From NCBI GenBank assembly GCA_965217205.1, contig OZ244254.1:2294001-2358000 (forward strand): a stretch of 64,000 bases of DNA. The letters are read 5' to 3'. Source of the DNA: Maricaulis sp947259345 (lineage in GTDB: Bacteria; Pseudomonadota; Alphaproteobacteria; Caulobacterales; Maricaulaceae). The position numbers were made by a program, and so were the translations under genes. Within the stretch, counting starts at the first letter, position 1, and the number at the start of each line of letters is the position of its first letter. A model generated the notes under the pieces. It was not told the DNA's origin, did no database searches, and saw only the letters and a program-made list of their open reading frames with translations. Of the stretch, positions 34,446 through 43,380 are shown in pieces.

Positions 34446-35018
34446 TTATTCCGCGCCCCAAGGCGGCGGCGGCGCCTCGACCGGCGTGGTCAGGTCAAAG
34501 ACCGCCTCGAAATGACGGTCGGGCCGGTCCAGTGCGTAGGTGAAGCTCGTATCGGTCAGCGTGATGGACCAGACATTGGCCATGGACACCGCAATCCCCT
34601 CGCGATCAAACAGGATGCGAGAGAACTGGTCGGCGGGGAATTCGGCCCGCGTCTCGGTGGGCGCGGTGATCGTCATCCCGCCATATTGTGTCAGCACGTC
34701 CTCACTGCCGTCTTCGTGACGATGATCGTGCTTGAGCTGGAGGCCGGCCGCTTCTCGCGTGATGACCCAGGTCCGCGAGCGATCCTCACCGACATGCAGC
34801 GGGACGCGGATTTCCGAGGAGGAACATTCACGCACATGCATGGTCAAGACCTGTGACGCCCAGTCGGCGTCGCGCGGGTCGTCACTGACGACCTCACCTT
34901 CGAACGCCTGGCCACAAAGCGTTGACAAGCGGTCGAACAGATCGACCTCGGTCGCTGGCCGCTCGCTCGAACAGGCCGCAAGGGCCAACGGCACGGTTAT
35001 CAGGACTGCCAGACGCAT
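34446..35018 (-). CDS. Hypothetical lipoprotein
   Basis: 190 residues, function unknown. Signal 1-15 with lipobox LAAC (Cys16) predicts lipid anchoring. The mature part holds two further Cys (about 35 and 65), alternating strands, and ends in a Pro-rich tail (VEAPPPPWGAE). No known domain recognised. 143 bases upstream is the divergent pirin gene; 49 bases downstream is fmt in the same direction. Confidence 0.75.
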   Translation of the reverse strand: MRLAVLITVPLALAACSSERPATEVDLFDRLSTLCGQAFEGEVVSDDPRDADWASQVLTMHVRECSSSEIRVPLHVGEDRSRTWVITREAAGLQLKHDHRHEDGSEDVLTQYGGMTITAPTETRAEFPADQFSRILFDREGIAVSMANVWSITLTDTSFTYALDRPDRHFEAVFDLTTPVEAPPPPWGAE

Positions 35019-35161
35019 GAATCACTCCTCAAACTGCAAGCAACCTGCCTGATCGCTTCCAAGTTGGAAACAAGCTCTTTCGTCTGCCGCCATGGCGCGA
35101 GCCGCGAAAATCCCTATCTTCTTGGACACGCTCCGATGAGCACAAGACAGGACCGCGTATC

Positions 35162-36013
35162 ATGACTGCGACCGACACCCTCACCAAGACGCGCCGGATC
35201 ACCAAGGTTTCGCGCGGACTGCCGACCTCGGACGGGGCTGGCGTCAAGCTCACGCGTATGTTGGGGCATCGCGGCCTGATGGATCTCGACCCCTTCCTGA
35301 TGCTCGACCAGATCCGCTCGGACGACAGTGCCGACTATATGGCCGGCTTTCCGAACCACCCGCATCGCGGCTTTGAGACCGTGACCATCATGCTCGATGG
35401 CAAGATGCGTCATGGCGACAATAAGGGTCATGCCGGCGTGATTGAAGGTGGCGGCATCCAGTGGATGACGGCCGGCCGCGGTATCGTGCACTCGGAGATT
35501 CCCGAGCAAGACAATGGCCGCCTCTGGGGCTTCCAGCTCTGGGTCAACCTGCCCGGCGAACTGAAGATGACCGATCCCGGCTATCAGGAATTCGACAAGA
35601 GCGAGATTCCGGTCGAGACCCGCCCGGGTGCCAGCCTGCGTGTGCTCGCCGGATCCAGCTCGACCGGCGTCACCGGCCCGGCGAAATCCGTCGCCATCCA
35701 GCCGACCCTGATTGACATCGTGCTCGAGCCCGGCGCCACGCTGGAAGAGGATATCGATCCGGATCACACCGCCTTCATCGCGGTCTACAAGGGTTCGGTC
35801 TCGTCCGGCGAGGGCCGTGTCGATGACCCCGATCTCGGCGTGCTGGAAGACGGCGACCGGATTGAGCTCAAGGCCGGACCGCAAGGCGCCAGCCTGCTTC
35901 TGGTGGCCGGAAAGCCGATCAATGAACCGGTCGCCCGCTACGGCCCCTTCGTGATGAATACCGAGGCCGAGCTGCACCAGGCCGTGCGCGATTTCCAGGC
36001 CGGCAAGTTCTGA
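35162..36013 (+). CDS. Pirin family protein
   Basis: 283-residue bicupin. The N-terminal cupin holds the Fe(II) ligands H66 and H68 in HPHRGFETVT and H110 and E112 in GRGIVHSEIPE; the C-terminal cupin lacks metal ligands, as usual. Pirins are cytoplasmic, some act as quercetin dioxygenases or bind regulatory partners. Function here unknown. Between it and the next gene is a GCCCGGC/GCCGGGC hairpin (36033-36052) with no T-run. Confidence 0.93.
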   Translation: MTATDTLTKTRRITKVSRGLPTSDGAGVKLTRMLGHRGLMDLDPFLMLDQIRSDDSADYMAGFPNHPHRGFETVTIMLDGKMRHGDNKGHAGVIEGGGIQWMTAGRGIVHSEIPEQDNGRLWGFQLWVNLPGELKMTDPGYQEFDKSEIPVETRPGASLRVLAGSSSTGVTGPAKSVAIQPTLIDIVLEPGATLEEDIDPDHTAFIAVYKGSVSSGEGRVDDPDLGVLEDGDRIELKAGPQGASLLLVAGKPINEPVARYGPFVMNTEAELHQAVRDFQAGKF

Positions 36014-36092
36014 TCCTTCTCCCCCCGGACCTGCCCGGCGCGAATGCCGGGCGGGGCCTACTCCCTCCCCAGCTATCAAATCGGAGAGATCC

Positions 36093-37073
36093 ATGGGTCT
36101 GCTCGTCGACGGCAAATGGCATGATACCTGGTATGACACCGACAAGTCCGGCGGGCGTTTCGAACGCTCGGAAGCCCAGTTGCGCAATTGGGTGACACCG
36201 GATGGATCGGCCGGGCCGACCGGGCGTGACGGGTTCAAAGCCGAGCCGGGCCGCTATCATCTCTATGTCTCCTATGCCTGCCCCTGGGCCCATCGCACCC
36301 TGATCTATCGGGCGCTGAAAGGCCTGGAAGACATGATCCCGGTCTCGGTGGTGCACTGGCACATGGCCGAACAGGGCTGGACCTTTACGAGCGATGAGGA
36401 CGGGATTGTCGGCGATCGGCTTCAGGGCAAGGATCTGATGTATCAGGTCTATCTGGAGTCCGAGCCGGATTATTCCGGCCGCGTCACCGTCCCCGTCCTG
36501 TGGGACAGGAAGACCAACCGTATCGTCTCCAATGAGAGCGCCGAGATCATTCGCATGTTCAATTCGGCCTTTGATGGCGTCGGCGCGAAGCCGGGCGATT
36601 ATTATCCGGCCGACAAGCGGGCCGGGATCGACGCCCTCAATGACCGCATCTACGAGACGGTGAATAATGGCGTCTACCGCTCAGGGTTTGCCACCACCCA
36701 GACAGCCTATGAGGAGGCGGTTTTCCCGCTGTTTGAAACCCTCGACCATCTGGAAGACTTGCTGGGCAAGACCCGCTATCTGACCGGCGGCACGCCGACC
36801 GAGGCGGACTGGCGCCTCCTGCCGACCCTCCTGCGCTTTGACCTGGTCTATTTCGGGCATTTCAAATGCAATCTGAGGCGGCTCGTCGACTACCCCAATC
36901 TCTGGGCCTATACGCGCGATCTCTACCAGCAGCCTGGCATCGCGCAGACCTGCAATTTCGAGCATGCCCAGAAGCATTACTATGCCAGCCACGGCAGTAT
37001 CAATCCGACCGGAATCGTGCCGGCGGGGCCGATGATCAATTTTGCGGAGCCGCACGGGCGCGGCCAGGGCTAG
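36093..37073 (+). CDS. Glutathionyl-hydroquinone reductase (Xi-class GST)
   Basis: 326-residue enzyme of the YqjG/EcM4 family that reduces glutathionyl-hydroquinones. Catalytic Cys63 lies in SYACPWAHRT; the surrounding GRYHLYVSYACPWAHR and the later SNESAEIIRMFN motif (glutathione binding) are diagnostic. A GST C-terminal helical domain follows from about 170. GGAGAG precedes the ATG. Convergent with def, one base apart. Confidence 0.94.
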   Translation: MGLLVDGKWHDTWYDTDKSGGRFERSEAQLRNWVTPDGSAGPTGRDGFKAEPGRYHLYVSYACPWAHRTLIYRALKGLEDMIPVSVVHWHMAEQGWTFTSDEDGIVGDRLQGKDLMYQVYLESEPDYSGRVTVPVLWDRKTNRIVSNESAEIIRMFNSAFDGVGAKPGDYYPADKRAGIDALNDRIYETVNNGVYRSGFATTQTAYEEAVFPLFETLDHLEDLLGKTRYLTGGTPTEADWRLLPTLLRFDLVYFGHFKCNLRRLVDYPNLWAYTRDLYQQPGIAQTCNFEHAQKHYYASHGSINPTGIVPAGPMINFAEPHGRGQG

Positions 37074-37074
37074 A

Positions 37075-37599
37075 TCAGGCCGCGTCGCGGTCCTTGGACT
37101 TCTCGACCTTCTTCACCTTCTGGACCGCGCGCTGGCGTTTCAGGCGGGAGAGATAGTCGATGAAGAGCACGCCTTCGAGATGGTCCATCTCGTGCTGGAT
37201 GCAGACCGCGAACATGTCCTCGGCGATCTCCTCGCATTCATTCCCGTCATAATCGAGATACTGGATGCGGATCCGGTCCGGACGCTCGACCTCGTCGAAG
37301 ACGGTCGGCACGGACAGGCAGCCCTCTTCATAGGGCTTCAGCGAGTCAGACGGGTCGGACAGGACCGGATTGACGAAATAGCGCGGTTGCGGCGCCTCGT
37401 CGCGACCGGCCAGATCCATCACGATGACACGCTTGGGCACACCGACCTGGATGGCCGCCAGACCGATGCCGTCAGCGCCATACATGGTCTGCAGCATGTC
37501 ATCCATCAGCTGGCGGAGATCATCATCAACCTTCTCAACAGGTTGCGACACCTCTTTGAGGATGGGATCGGGAACAGTGCGGATTTCAAGAACAGCCAT
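37075..37599 (-). CDS. def: Peptide deformylase
   Basis: 174-residue metallo-enzyme removing the formyl group from nascent proteins. All three motifs are present: GIGLAAIQ at 44-51, EGCLS with metal ligand C94, and QHEMDH with ligands H136 and H140 and catalytic E137. A basic Lys/Arg-rich C-terminal extension (KVKKVEKSKDRDAA) follows the fold. Functionally paired with fmt, which is nearby on the same strand. Confidence 0.97.
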   Translation of the reverse strand: MAVLEIRTVPDPILKEVSQPVEKVDDDLRQLMDDMLQTMYGADGIGLAAIQVGVPKRVIVMDLAGRDEAPQPRYFVNPVLSDPSDSLKPYEEGCLSVPTVFDEVERPDRIRIQYLDYDGNECEEIAEDMFAVCIQHEMDHLEGVLFIDYLSRLKRQRAVQKVKKVEKSKDRDAA

Positions 37600-37630
37600 G
37601 GCCCCTAGATAGTCGCGCCAGCTTAAAGGA

Positions 37631-39085
37631 TCAAGAATCGACCGCTTCCGGCGCTGTCAGAGCAGGCTTGGACGTGTCGTCGGTGTCAGCCTCCTCGGCG
37701 CCAGCCGCATCAAGATACTCGGCCGGCAGGGATTTGCGGGCATTGGCGCCAAGGGATTTGAGCATCTCCGTCTGGCGCACCAGATTCCCGCGTCCCTCGA
37801 CCAGCTTGCCCTTGGCCGCCGCCCAGGCATCCTTGGCGCCATCGATCCGCTTGCCCACCGTTTCCAGGTCACCGACAAAGCCCTCGAACTTGTCATAGAG
37901 CGCACCGGCGCGGTCGGCGATATCGATCGCGTGACGGTTCTGACGGTCGATCGTCCACAGATTGCCGACCGTCCGCATGGCCATCATCAGCGTGGTCGGC
38001 GTCGCGATCATGACATTGCGATCCCAAGCATAACTCGACAATTCGGGATCATTCTGCAGGGCCAGCGAGGCGGCCCCCTCCAGCGGAATGAACATGAGGG
38101 TGAAATTCACGCCCTCATAGAGCTTGGCGTAATCCTTGTCGCCGAGCGCCTTGATATGCGCGCGCACCGAGGCGAGATGTTGTTTCAGCGCGGCATTGCG
38201 GGCCTCGTCATCCTCGGCATTCACACACCGTTCGAAAGCGGTGAGCGAGACCTTGGAATCGATGACCAGCTGGTGTTCGCCCGGCATTTTCACGATCACG
38301 TCGGGACGCAGCAGCGCGCCTTCTTCATTACGCTCGGTCGACTGGGTGACGTAGTGCTCATTCTCGCGCAGACCGGCGCGTTCGAGGATGCTGGCCAGCA
38401 CCATCTCGCCCCAATCGCCCTGCACCTTGGACGAGGACCGCAATGCATTGGCGAGCTTCTGGGCGTCCTCGGACATGCGCGACGCGTCCTTGCGCACGGT
38501 TTCCATCAATTGCTTGATCTCGCCGGCATGGCCGTGACGCTCCTTGGCGTCGGTCTCGACCTTGGTGCGGAATTCGGTCAATTGCTCGCGCAGGGGCTTG
38601 AGCAGGGTTTGCAGGTTTTCCGTGCTCTGCTTGTTCAGCTCGGCGCCGGAGGCCTTGAGAATGTCGTTCGCGGTCAGCTTGAACTGCTCGCTCAGACGCT
38701 CGCGGGCCTTCTCCAGCTCGGCGAGCTTCTCGCCATGATGACGCTGGGCCGCCTCATGCTCGGTCTTCAGGGCTTCATGGCGGGCATTCAGGCTGTTGCG
38801 CTCCTCCGTGACCGTTTCAAGCTTGCTGCGAAGACTGTCCCGTTCCTCGGTGACGCCCTCGAGACGGGCCAGGGCTTCGCGGGCCGAAGCGAGCGCCACA
38901 GCCCCCTCCTCCTGACGCGCACGCCAGTCATCGCGCTCTTCGCGCAACCGTTCGACTTCCGGGTCCGATCCGGTTTCGGTCGCCGCGCCACGGGGGCGAA
39001 GCCAGACGAAAAGCATCACGGCGAGCAGGAGGGCCATGCCCGCAAGGACGAGCCAGGTTTCCGGTGAAATATCGCTGAGGGTCAC
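37631..39085 (-). CDS. rmuC: DNA recombination protein RmuC homologue
   Basis: 484 residues counting from GTG 39085. One N-terminal TM (about 8-27, TWLVLAGMALLLAVMLFVWL), a long coiled coil about 40-210 rich in Glu/Arg/Leu, and the RmuC domain about 225-430 (WGEMVLASILERAGL, LVIDSKVSLTAFERCVN, FIPLEGAASLA, IATPTTLMMAMRTV). Thought to limit inversions at short inverted repeats, probably a nuclease fold. GTG is chosen because AGGAAGG is upstream and the membrane helix is kept; a further open frame to 39283 is not conserved-looking. 31 bases downstream is def. Confidence 0.93.
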   Translation of the reverse strand: MTLSDISPETWLVLAGMALLLAVMLFVWLRPRGAATETGSDPEVERLREERDDWRARQEEGAVALASAREALARLEGVTEERDSLRSKLETVTEERNSLNARHEALKTEHEAAQRHHGEKLAELEKARERLSEQFKLTANDILKASGAELNKQSTENLQTLLKPLREQLTEFRTKVETDAKERHGHAGEIKQLMETVRKDASRMSEDAQKLANALRSSSKVQGDWGEMVLASILERAGLRENEHYVTQSTERNEEGALLRPDVIVKMPGEHQLVIDSKVSLTAFERCVNAEDDEARNAALKQHLASVRAHIKALGDKDYAKLYEGVNFTLMFIPLEGAASLALQNDPELSSYAWDRNVMIATPTTLMMAMRTVGNLWTIDRQNRHAIDIADRAGALYDKFEGFVGDLETVGKRIDGAKDAWAAAKGKLVEGRGNLVRQTEMLKSLGANARKSLPAEYLDAAGAEEADTDDTSKPALTAPEAVDS

Positions 39086-39271
39086 GGTGTCTGTCGCCTT
39101 CCTGATTGCGGGCCATTCTGGATGAGTCGGGTCGCAGCGGCCAGCTGGGCAACCGCCTTCACCCACAGCTTGGCATGCGCCGCGGACAAAAGCAGTCACC
39201 CCACCCGAGACGAACCGGCAAAACGGCCCGCCATTTGCTTGAACAGGGCTGAACGTGTCGGGAGGGACAAC

Positions 39272-40378
39272 GTGCGGACGCAAATCGTTTCAATCGAGGA
39301 CATTTCCGCGAAGCAGATCGTGCAGTGGAACACATGGGCGTGCCCGAATGGCAAGCTCATCAGCCCCTATTTCCGCTTCGAGTTTGCCGAAATTGTCGCC
39401 CGGGCCCGCCCGGACGTGCGTGTTGCGGTGATCGAGAAAGAGGGTGAGACAATCGGCTTCTTCCCGCACCACACCGCCCATGGCGGCATTGTCCGCCCGA
39501 TCGGCGCGCCGATGAGCGATTATCAGGGCGTGATTGCGGCCGATCCGGGCCGCATTGCCCGCAAGGCACTGGTCCGGGCCGCTGGCGGCTCTGCCCTCGT
39601 CTTTGACAATTGGCATGATGTGAGCACGGAAGACGACGCGTCGACGCACAGCCATGTCGCCGATCTCGGCGATGACGGCGCTGCCTTTCTCGAGAGCCGC
39701 AAGGCGCTCCACAAGGACCATTTCAAGAAAGCCGCCCGCCGCGCCCGCGCTGCGGAACGCGATTTCGGGCCGCTTCGCGTCACCCTGGGTGATCCTGACG
39801 GGGCCGCCTTCCGCGCTCTCGCCGAGTGGAAGCAGAAGCAGTACCGCGATACCGGCAAGCTCAATGTCTTCGGCATTGACTGGGTCCAGCTTGTCCTCGG
39901 CGATCTGCGCCGCCGCGAGGGCCAGGAATTTTCCGGCCTGACCGCCGCGCTGTGGTTCGGTGACCGCCTGGCCGCGGTCGAATTCGGCCTTGTCGGTGCG
40001 GACATCTACCATTCCTGGTTCCCGGCCTATGACCCGGAGCTTTCGCGCTATTCACCCGGTCTGCTTTTGCTGCACGGGCTGATGGAGCAAGCTCCCGAGC
40101 GCGGCTTGCAGCGTATCGATCTGGGTAGTGGCGGCGATCACTACAAGAAATACTACGCCAATGCAGCCGTACCGCTGGCCAGCGGGCGCAATCTGGCGCC
40201 GGGCCTTGCCGCGCTGGGAATTCGCACCTGGGAACTGGCCGAACACGCGGTTGAGCGGGTGCCGGGCAAGGTCGGCGCCCTGCCGGGCCGCCTGCGTCGC
40301 CGCTGGGCCCAGGTCAGCGCCTTCCAACCGCGACTGGCGCCACGTCTTGCAAGCTTTGCGGGATCCATTGCGCTTTAA
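39272..40378 (+). CDS. FemAB/BcsL-like GNAT acetyltransferase
   Basis: 368-residue protein of the CelD/BcsL (FemAB-like double-GNAT) family. N-terminal domain contains FRFEFAEIVARARPDVRVAVIE and IGFFPHH; the C-terminal GNAT half shows LKHKKTxx-type basic helix (KDHFKKAARRARAAERD) and the core AALWFGDRLAAVEFGL...YHSWFPAYDPELSRYSPG and GLQRIDLGSGGDHYKKYYAN (each split). Family members act in polysaccharide modification. GTG 39272 has GGAGGG 5 bases upstream. Divergent from rmuC with 186 bases between. No polysaccharide genes adjacent. Confidence 0.85.
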   Translation: MRTQIVSIEDISAKQIVQWNTWACPNGKLISPYFRFEFAEIVARARPDVRVAVIEKEGETIGFFPHHTAHGGIVRPIGAPMSDYQGVIAADPGRIARKALVRAAGGSALVFDNWHDVSTEDDASTHSHVADLGDDGAAFLESRKALHKDHFKKAARRARAAERDFGPLRVTLGDPDGAAFRALAEWKQKQYRDTGKLNVFGIDWVQLVLGDLRRREGQEFSGLTAALWFGDRLAAVEFGLVGADIYHSWFPAYDPELSRYSPGLLLLHGLMEQAPERGLQRIDLGSGGDHYKKYYANAAVPLASGRNLAPGLAALGIRTWELAEHAVERVPGKVGALPGRLRRRWAQVSAFQPRLAPRLASFAGSIAL

Positions 40379-40477
40379 CGACGTTTCCTGAATCTGCACA
40401 TCGTGATGCCGACGGCCCTGCGGACGGCGCGGAACTCGGCTAGTCTTGTCACCGGGCCTGTTGCAGAGAGGGAAAGC

Positions 40478-41608
40478 ATGAAGCGCATTGTCACAGCTCT
40501 GGCTGCCATGATCGCCGTGGCATCAAACGGCATGGCGCAATCCACCCTGTTCGAAACCCGGCAAGCTGACTTCACGGTCGAAACAGTTGCCGGCGGCCTG
40601 GAACATCCCTGGTCGATCGCCTTCATGCCGGATGGGAACATGCTGGTTTCCGAACGCGCCGGACGCTTGCGTCTGATCGAGGATGGGGCGCTGCGCGACG
40701 CGCCGGTTACCGGCCTTCCCGACATTTTGGCGCTGCAGCAAGGCGGCCTGCTCGGCTTGGCCCTGCACCCTGATTTCGAGACAAACCGGCTGGTTTATTT
40801 CGCCTTCTCCGAGGGACGCCGGGATCGCAATCACACCGCGCTGGCGCGCGGTCGCCTGACCGAGGATGCCACCGCCCTCGAGGTCGTCGAGACATTGTTT
40901 CATGCCAATATCGACAAGGATCGGGGCCTGCATTTTGGTGGCCGCATCGTCTTCCTTGGGGACGGGACCCTGTTGCTGACGCTCGGCGATGGCGGCCTGT
41001 ACCGCCAGGACGCGCAGAATCTCGGCAATCACCTGGGCACGATTATCCGCCTGAATGATGATGGCAGCGTCCCGTTCGACAATGCCTTTGTCTCGCTGAG
41101 TGGTGCGCTGCCGGAGATCCATTCCTATGGCCACCGCAATGTCCAGGGGATTGCCATCAATCCGCAGACCGGCACCGTCTGGGCGCACGAGCATGGCGCG
41201 CGCGGTGGCGACGAGATCAACCGTATCGAGGCCGGGCTCAATTATGGCTGGCCGCTGATCACCTATGGCGTCAATTACGATGGCACGCCGATTTCCGACT
41301 CCACCCATGGTGACGGACTGGAACAGCCCATCTGGTACTGGGACCCGTCCATCGCGCCCTCCGGCCTCACCTTCTACACCGGCGAAGCCTTCGAGGACTG
41401 GCACGGGGACGCCTTCATCGGCGGGCTTGTCAGCCGGCGGCTCGTGCGCCTGGAAGTTGAGGGTGACCGCGTCATAGCCACCGAGAACCTGCTCGAGGAT
41501 TTCGGCGCCCGGATACGCGATGTCGCCAGCGGTCCCGACGGATATCTCTATCTGCTGACCGATGCTCCCGACGGCGAAGTACTGCGTCTGACGCCGGTCA
41601 TTCCCTGA
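40478..41608 (+). CDS. Secreted PQQ-dependent sugar dehydrogenase-like (glucose/sorbosone) protein
   Basis: 376 residues. Signal peptide 1-20 (SNGMAQ). A six-bladed beta-propeller of the soluble aldose sugar dehydrogenase family: GLEHPWSIAFMPDGNMLVSERAGRL, GLLGLALHPDF, LHFGGRIVFLGDGTLLLTLGD, the PQQ/Ca region YGHRNVQGIAINPQTG, EHGARGGDEINRIEAGLNYGWP and SIAPSGLTFY (each as short blocks). Catalytic His of the family lies in the LHFGGR-type motif. Periplasmic oxidation of aldoses with PQQ is expected; genes for PQQ synthesis are not in the window. GAGAGGGA precedes the ATG. Confidence 0.91.
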   Translation: MKRIVTALAAMIAVASNGMAQSTLFETRQADFTVETVAGGLEHPWSIAFMPDGNMLVSERAGRLRLIEDGALRDAPVTGLPDILALQQGGLLGLALHPDFETNRLVYFAFSEGRRDRNHTALARGRLTEDATALEVVETLFHANIDKDRGLHFGGRIVFLGDGTLLLTLGDGGLYRQDAQNLGNHLGTIIRLNDDGSVPFDNAFVSLSGALPEIHSYGHRNVQGIAINPQTGTVWAHEHGARGGDEINRIEAGLNYGWPLITYGVNYDGTPISDSTHGDGLEQPIWYWDPSIAPSGLTFYTGEAFEDWHGDAFIGGLVSRRLVRLEVEGDRVIATENLLEDFGARIRDVASGPDGYLYLLTDAPDGEVLRLTPVIP

Positions 41609-41626
41609 CCGACAGCCCGCCGCGCA

Positions 41627-42355
41627 TCAGCCGCGAAAGTCGGTCAGCTTGCGCCCCTCGGCGATATTGCGCAGCAGATAGACGACCGGCGTATCGAAGG
41701 CGGCAACCATCAATTTGACCAGGACCTGGCCCAGGATCAGACTGCCGATGACGGGCCATGTCTGGAGGCCGGCGAAAGCGACCGAGATGAAGATCGTGCT
41801 GTTGACGATCTGCGACGCCATGGTCGAGATATTATTGCGCAGCCAGAGCCGGTTCTTGCCAGCATCGCGCTCCCTGAGATGATGGAAAATCAGCACATCG
41901 GCCAAGGCACTCACACCGAACGCCACCATGCCCGCGAAATTGGTCCGGTTTCCGGAGGCGAAAACCTGGACGAAGGCGTCCTGCTGGGTCTCCGACCAAT
42001 TGCCGCCGACCGTAATGAAGGGGATCACGTCTTCCGCATACATCGCATAGAGCAGCAGGATCAGGATGAGGACACGCATCAGCACGCCGGTTACGACGAC
42101 GCACAAGGCATAGCCTCGCCCCCAGACTTCCGAGATCACGTCGGTGGCCAGATAGGTCAGCCCGAAGGCGAGCGTGCCGGCCGGCACCAGAACCGTCAGC
42201 GGTCCAAAATGGAAGGCCTGGATCTTCACGGCGGTGATGGCGGCAAGGACGAGCGACACCATGAACAAGCCTGTACAGAAGAACAGGATGAAGGCGCGAC
42301 GTGTCACCCGGTCGGTCGGCATGTCACGCGCAGTCGTGTGCGGCGGTGTGTCCAC
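41627..42355 (-). CDS. Queuosine precursor transporter (VUT family)
   Basis: 242-residue inner-membrane protein of the YhhQ/VUT_1 family that imports 7-cyano-7-deazaguanine or preQ1. About six helices (20-45, 50-75, 85-110, 140-160, 170-195, 200-220); signature LATDVISEVWG near 70-80 and the late QVLVKLMVAAFDTPVVYLL helix. GTG 42355 is preferred because GGAGAGGG is just upstream; ATG 42322 is an alternative. No riboswitch-like structure was seen upstream. Confidence 0.9.
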   Translation of the reverse strand: MDTPPHTTARDMPTDRVTRRAFILFFCTGLFMVSLVLAAITAVKIQAFHFGPLTVLVPAGTLAFGLTYLATDVISEVWGRGYALCVVVTGVLMRVLILILLLYAMYAEDVIPFITVGGNWSETQQDAFVQVFASGNRTNFAGMVAFGVSALADVLIFHHLRERDAGKNRLWLRNNISTMASQIVNSTIFISVAFAGLQTWPVIGSLILGQVLVKLMVAAFDTPVVYLLRNIAEGRKLTDFRG

Positions 42356-42436
42356 GTCCCTCTCCCCGAAAGCCCGGATTCGAGGATAGTGCGATTTGCC
42401 GTCATGAATAGGAAAATTCGGAAAACACCGGAGTGT

Positions 42437-43042
42437 TCAGACGCTTGAGCGGCTGCGGAAGGCTGCGGCGAGCGTCCCGTCATCAAGATAATCGAGTTCA
42501 CCACCCACCGGCACGCCGCGGGCCAGGGAGGTTATCGAGACCGAACAATCCACCATCCGGTCAGCGAGATAGTGCGCGGTCGTCTGGCCATCGACCGTGG
42601 CGTTGAGGGCGAGGACAATCTCGCTGACCTCCTCGCGCGCGGCGCGTTCGACCAACTTGCCGATATTGAGGTCTTCGGGACGCACGCCATCGAGCGCCGA
42701 GAGCACACCGCCGAGGACATGATAGCGGCCCTTGAACGCCCCGGCCCGCTCCAGCGCCCACAGATCGCCAACCGTCTCGACCACGCAGATGGCGCTATCT
42801 AGCCGGTTGGGGGCCGCACAGACCGTGCATGGATCGGCAACATCCAGATTGCCGCATTCACCGCAAGCCCGGATCTTGTCGGCGGCATCGGCCAGGGCAT
42901 CCGCTAGCGGGCGCATCAAGGCGTCCTTCTTGCCCAGCAGATACAGCGCCGCCCGCCGCGCCGAGCGCGGGCCGAGGCCCGGCAGCTTGGCCAGCAGGGT
43001 GATCAGGCGTTCAATTTCAGGACCGGCGGAGGCGGATTTCAT
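42437..43042 (-). CDS. recR: Recombination mediator protein RecR
   Basis: 201-residue protein acting with RecF/RecO to load RecA at gaps. Helix-hairpin-helix KLPGLGPRSARRAALYL (residues 19-35), zinc finger C60-x2-C63-x8-C72-x2-C75, Toprim domain with CVVETVGDLWALE and a C-terminal Walker-B-like segment. Length standard. Follows ybaB by 14 bases in the order dnaX-ybaB-recR. Confidence 0.97.
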   Translation of the reverse strand: MKSASAGPEIERLITLLAKLPGLGPRSARRAALYLLGKKDALMRPLADALADAADKIRACGECGNLDVADPCTVCAAPNRLDSAICVVETVGDLWALERAGAFKGRYHVLGGVLSALDGVRPEDLNIGKLVERAAREEVSEIVLALNATVDGQTTAHYLADRMVDCSVSITSLARGVPVGGELDYLDDGTLAAAFRSRSSV

Positions 43043-43056
43043 CGACAGGCCGGGCG

Positions 43057-43380
43057 CTAGAAGGGCATCTGCATGCCGGGCGGCAATTGCAGGCCACCCG
43101 CCGCTTCCTTCATGACCTCCTGCTGAGCCGCCTCACCCTTGCGGCGGGCATCGGCATGGGCCGCCTTGAGCAGGTCCTCAAGGATTTCAGGTTCGTCCGG
43201 ATCCATGACACTCTTGTCGAGCTCGACCGAGACCATATCACCCTTGGCGGTGAGCACGACCTTGACCAGACCGGCCCCGGCTTCACCCGTGACCTGGGTC
43301 TCGTCGAGCCGGGCCTGGGCCTCGGTCATTTTCTCTTGCATGGCCTGCGCCTGTTTCATCAGGCCCATCAGGTCCTTCAT
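43057..43380 (-). CDS. YbaB/EbfC family nucleoid-associated protein
   Basis: 107 residues. Starts MKDLMGLMKQAQAMQEKMTEAQ, the amphipathic helix of the YbaB tweezer dimer, and has the core VKVVLTAKGDMVSVELD. Binds DNA as a dimer and is almost always between dnaX and recR, as here. Its ATG overlaps the dnaX stop (ATGA). Confidence 0.95.
   Translation of the reverse strand: MKDLMGLMKQAQAMQEKMTEAQARLDETQVTGEAGAGLVKVVLTAKGDMVSVELDKSVMDPDEPEILEDLLKAAHADARRKGEAAQQEVMKEAAGGLQLPPGMQMPF

Noticed and set aside
36033..36052. GCCCGGC/GCCGGGC hairpin between pirin and glutathionyl-hydroquinone reductase genes
   Set aside because: No following T-run; may only be a GC-rich intergenic palindrome.
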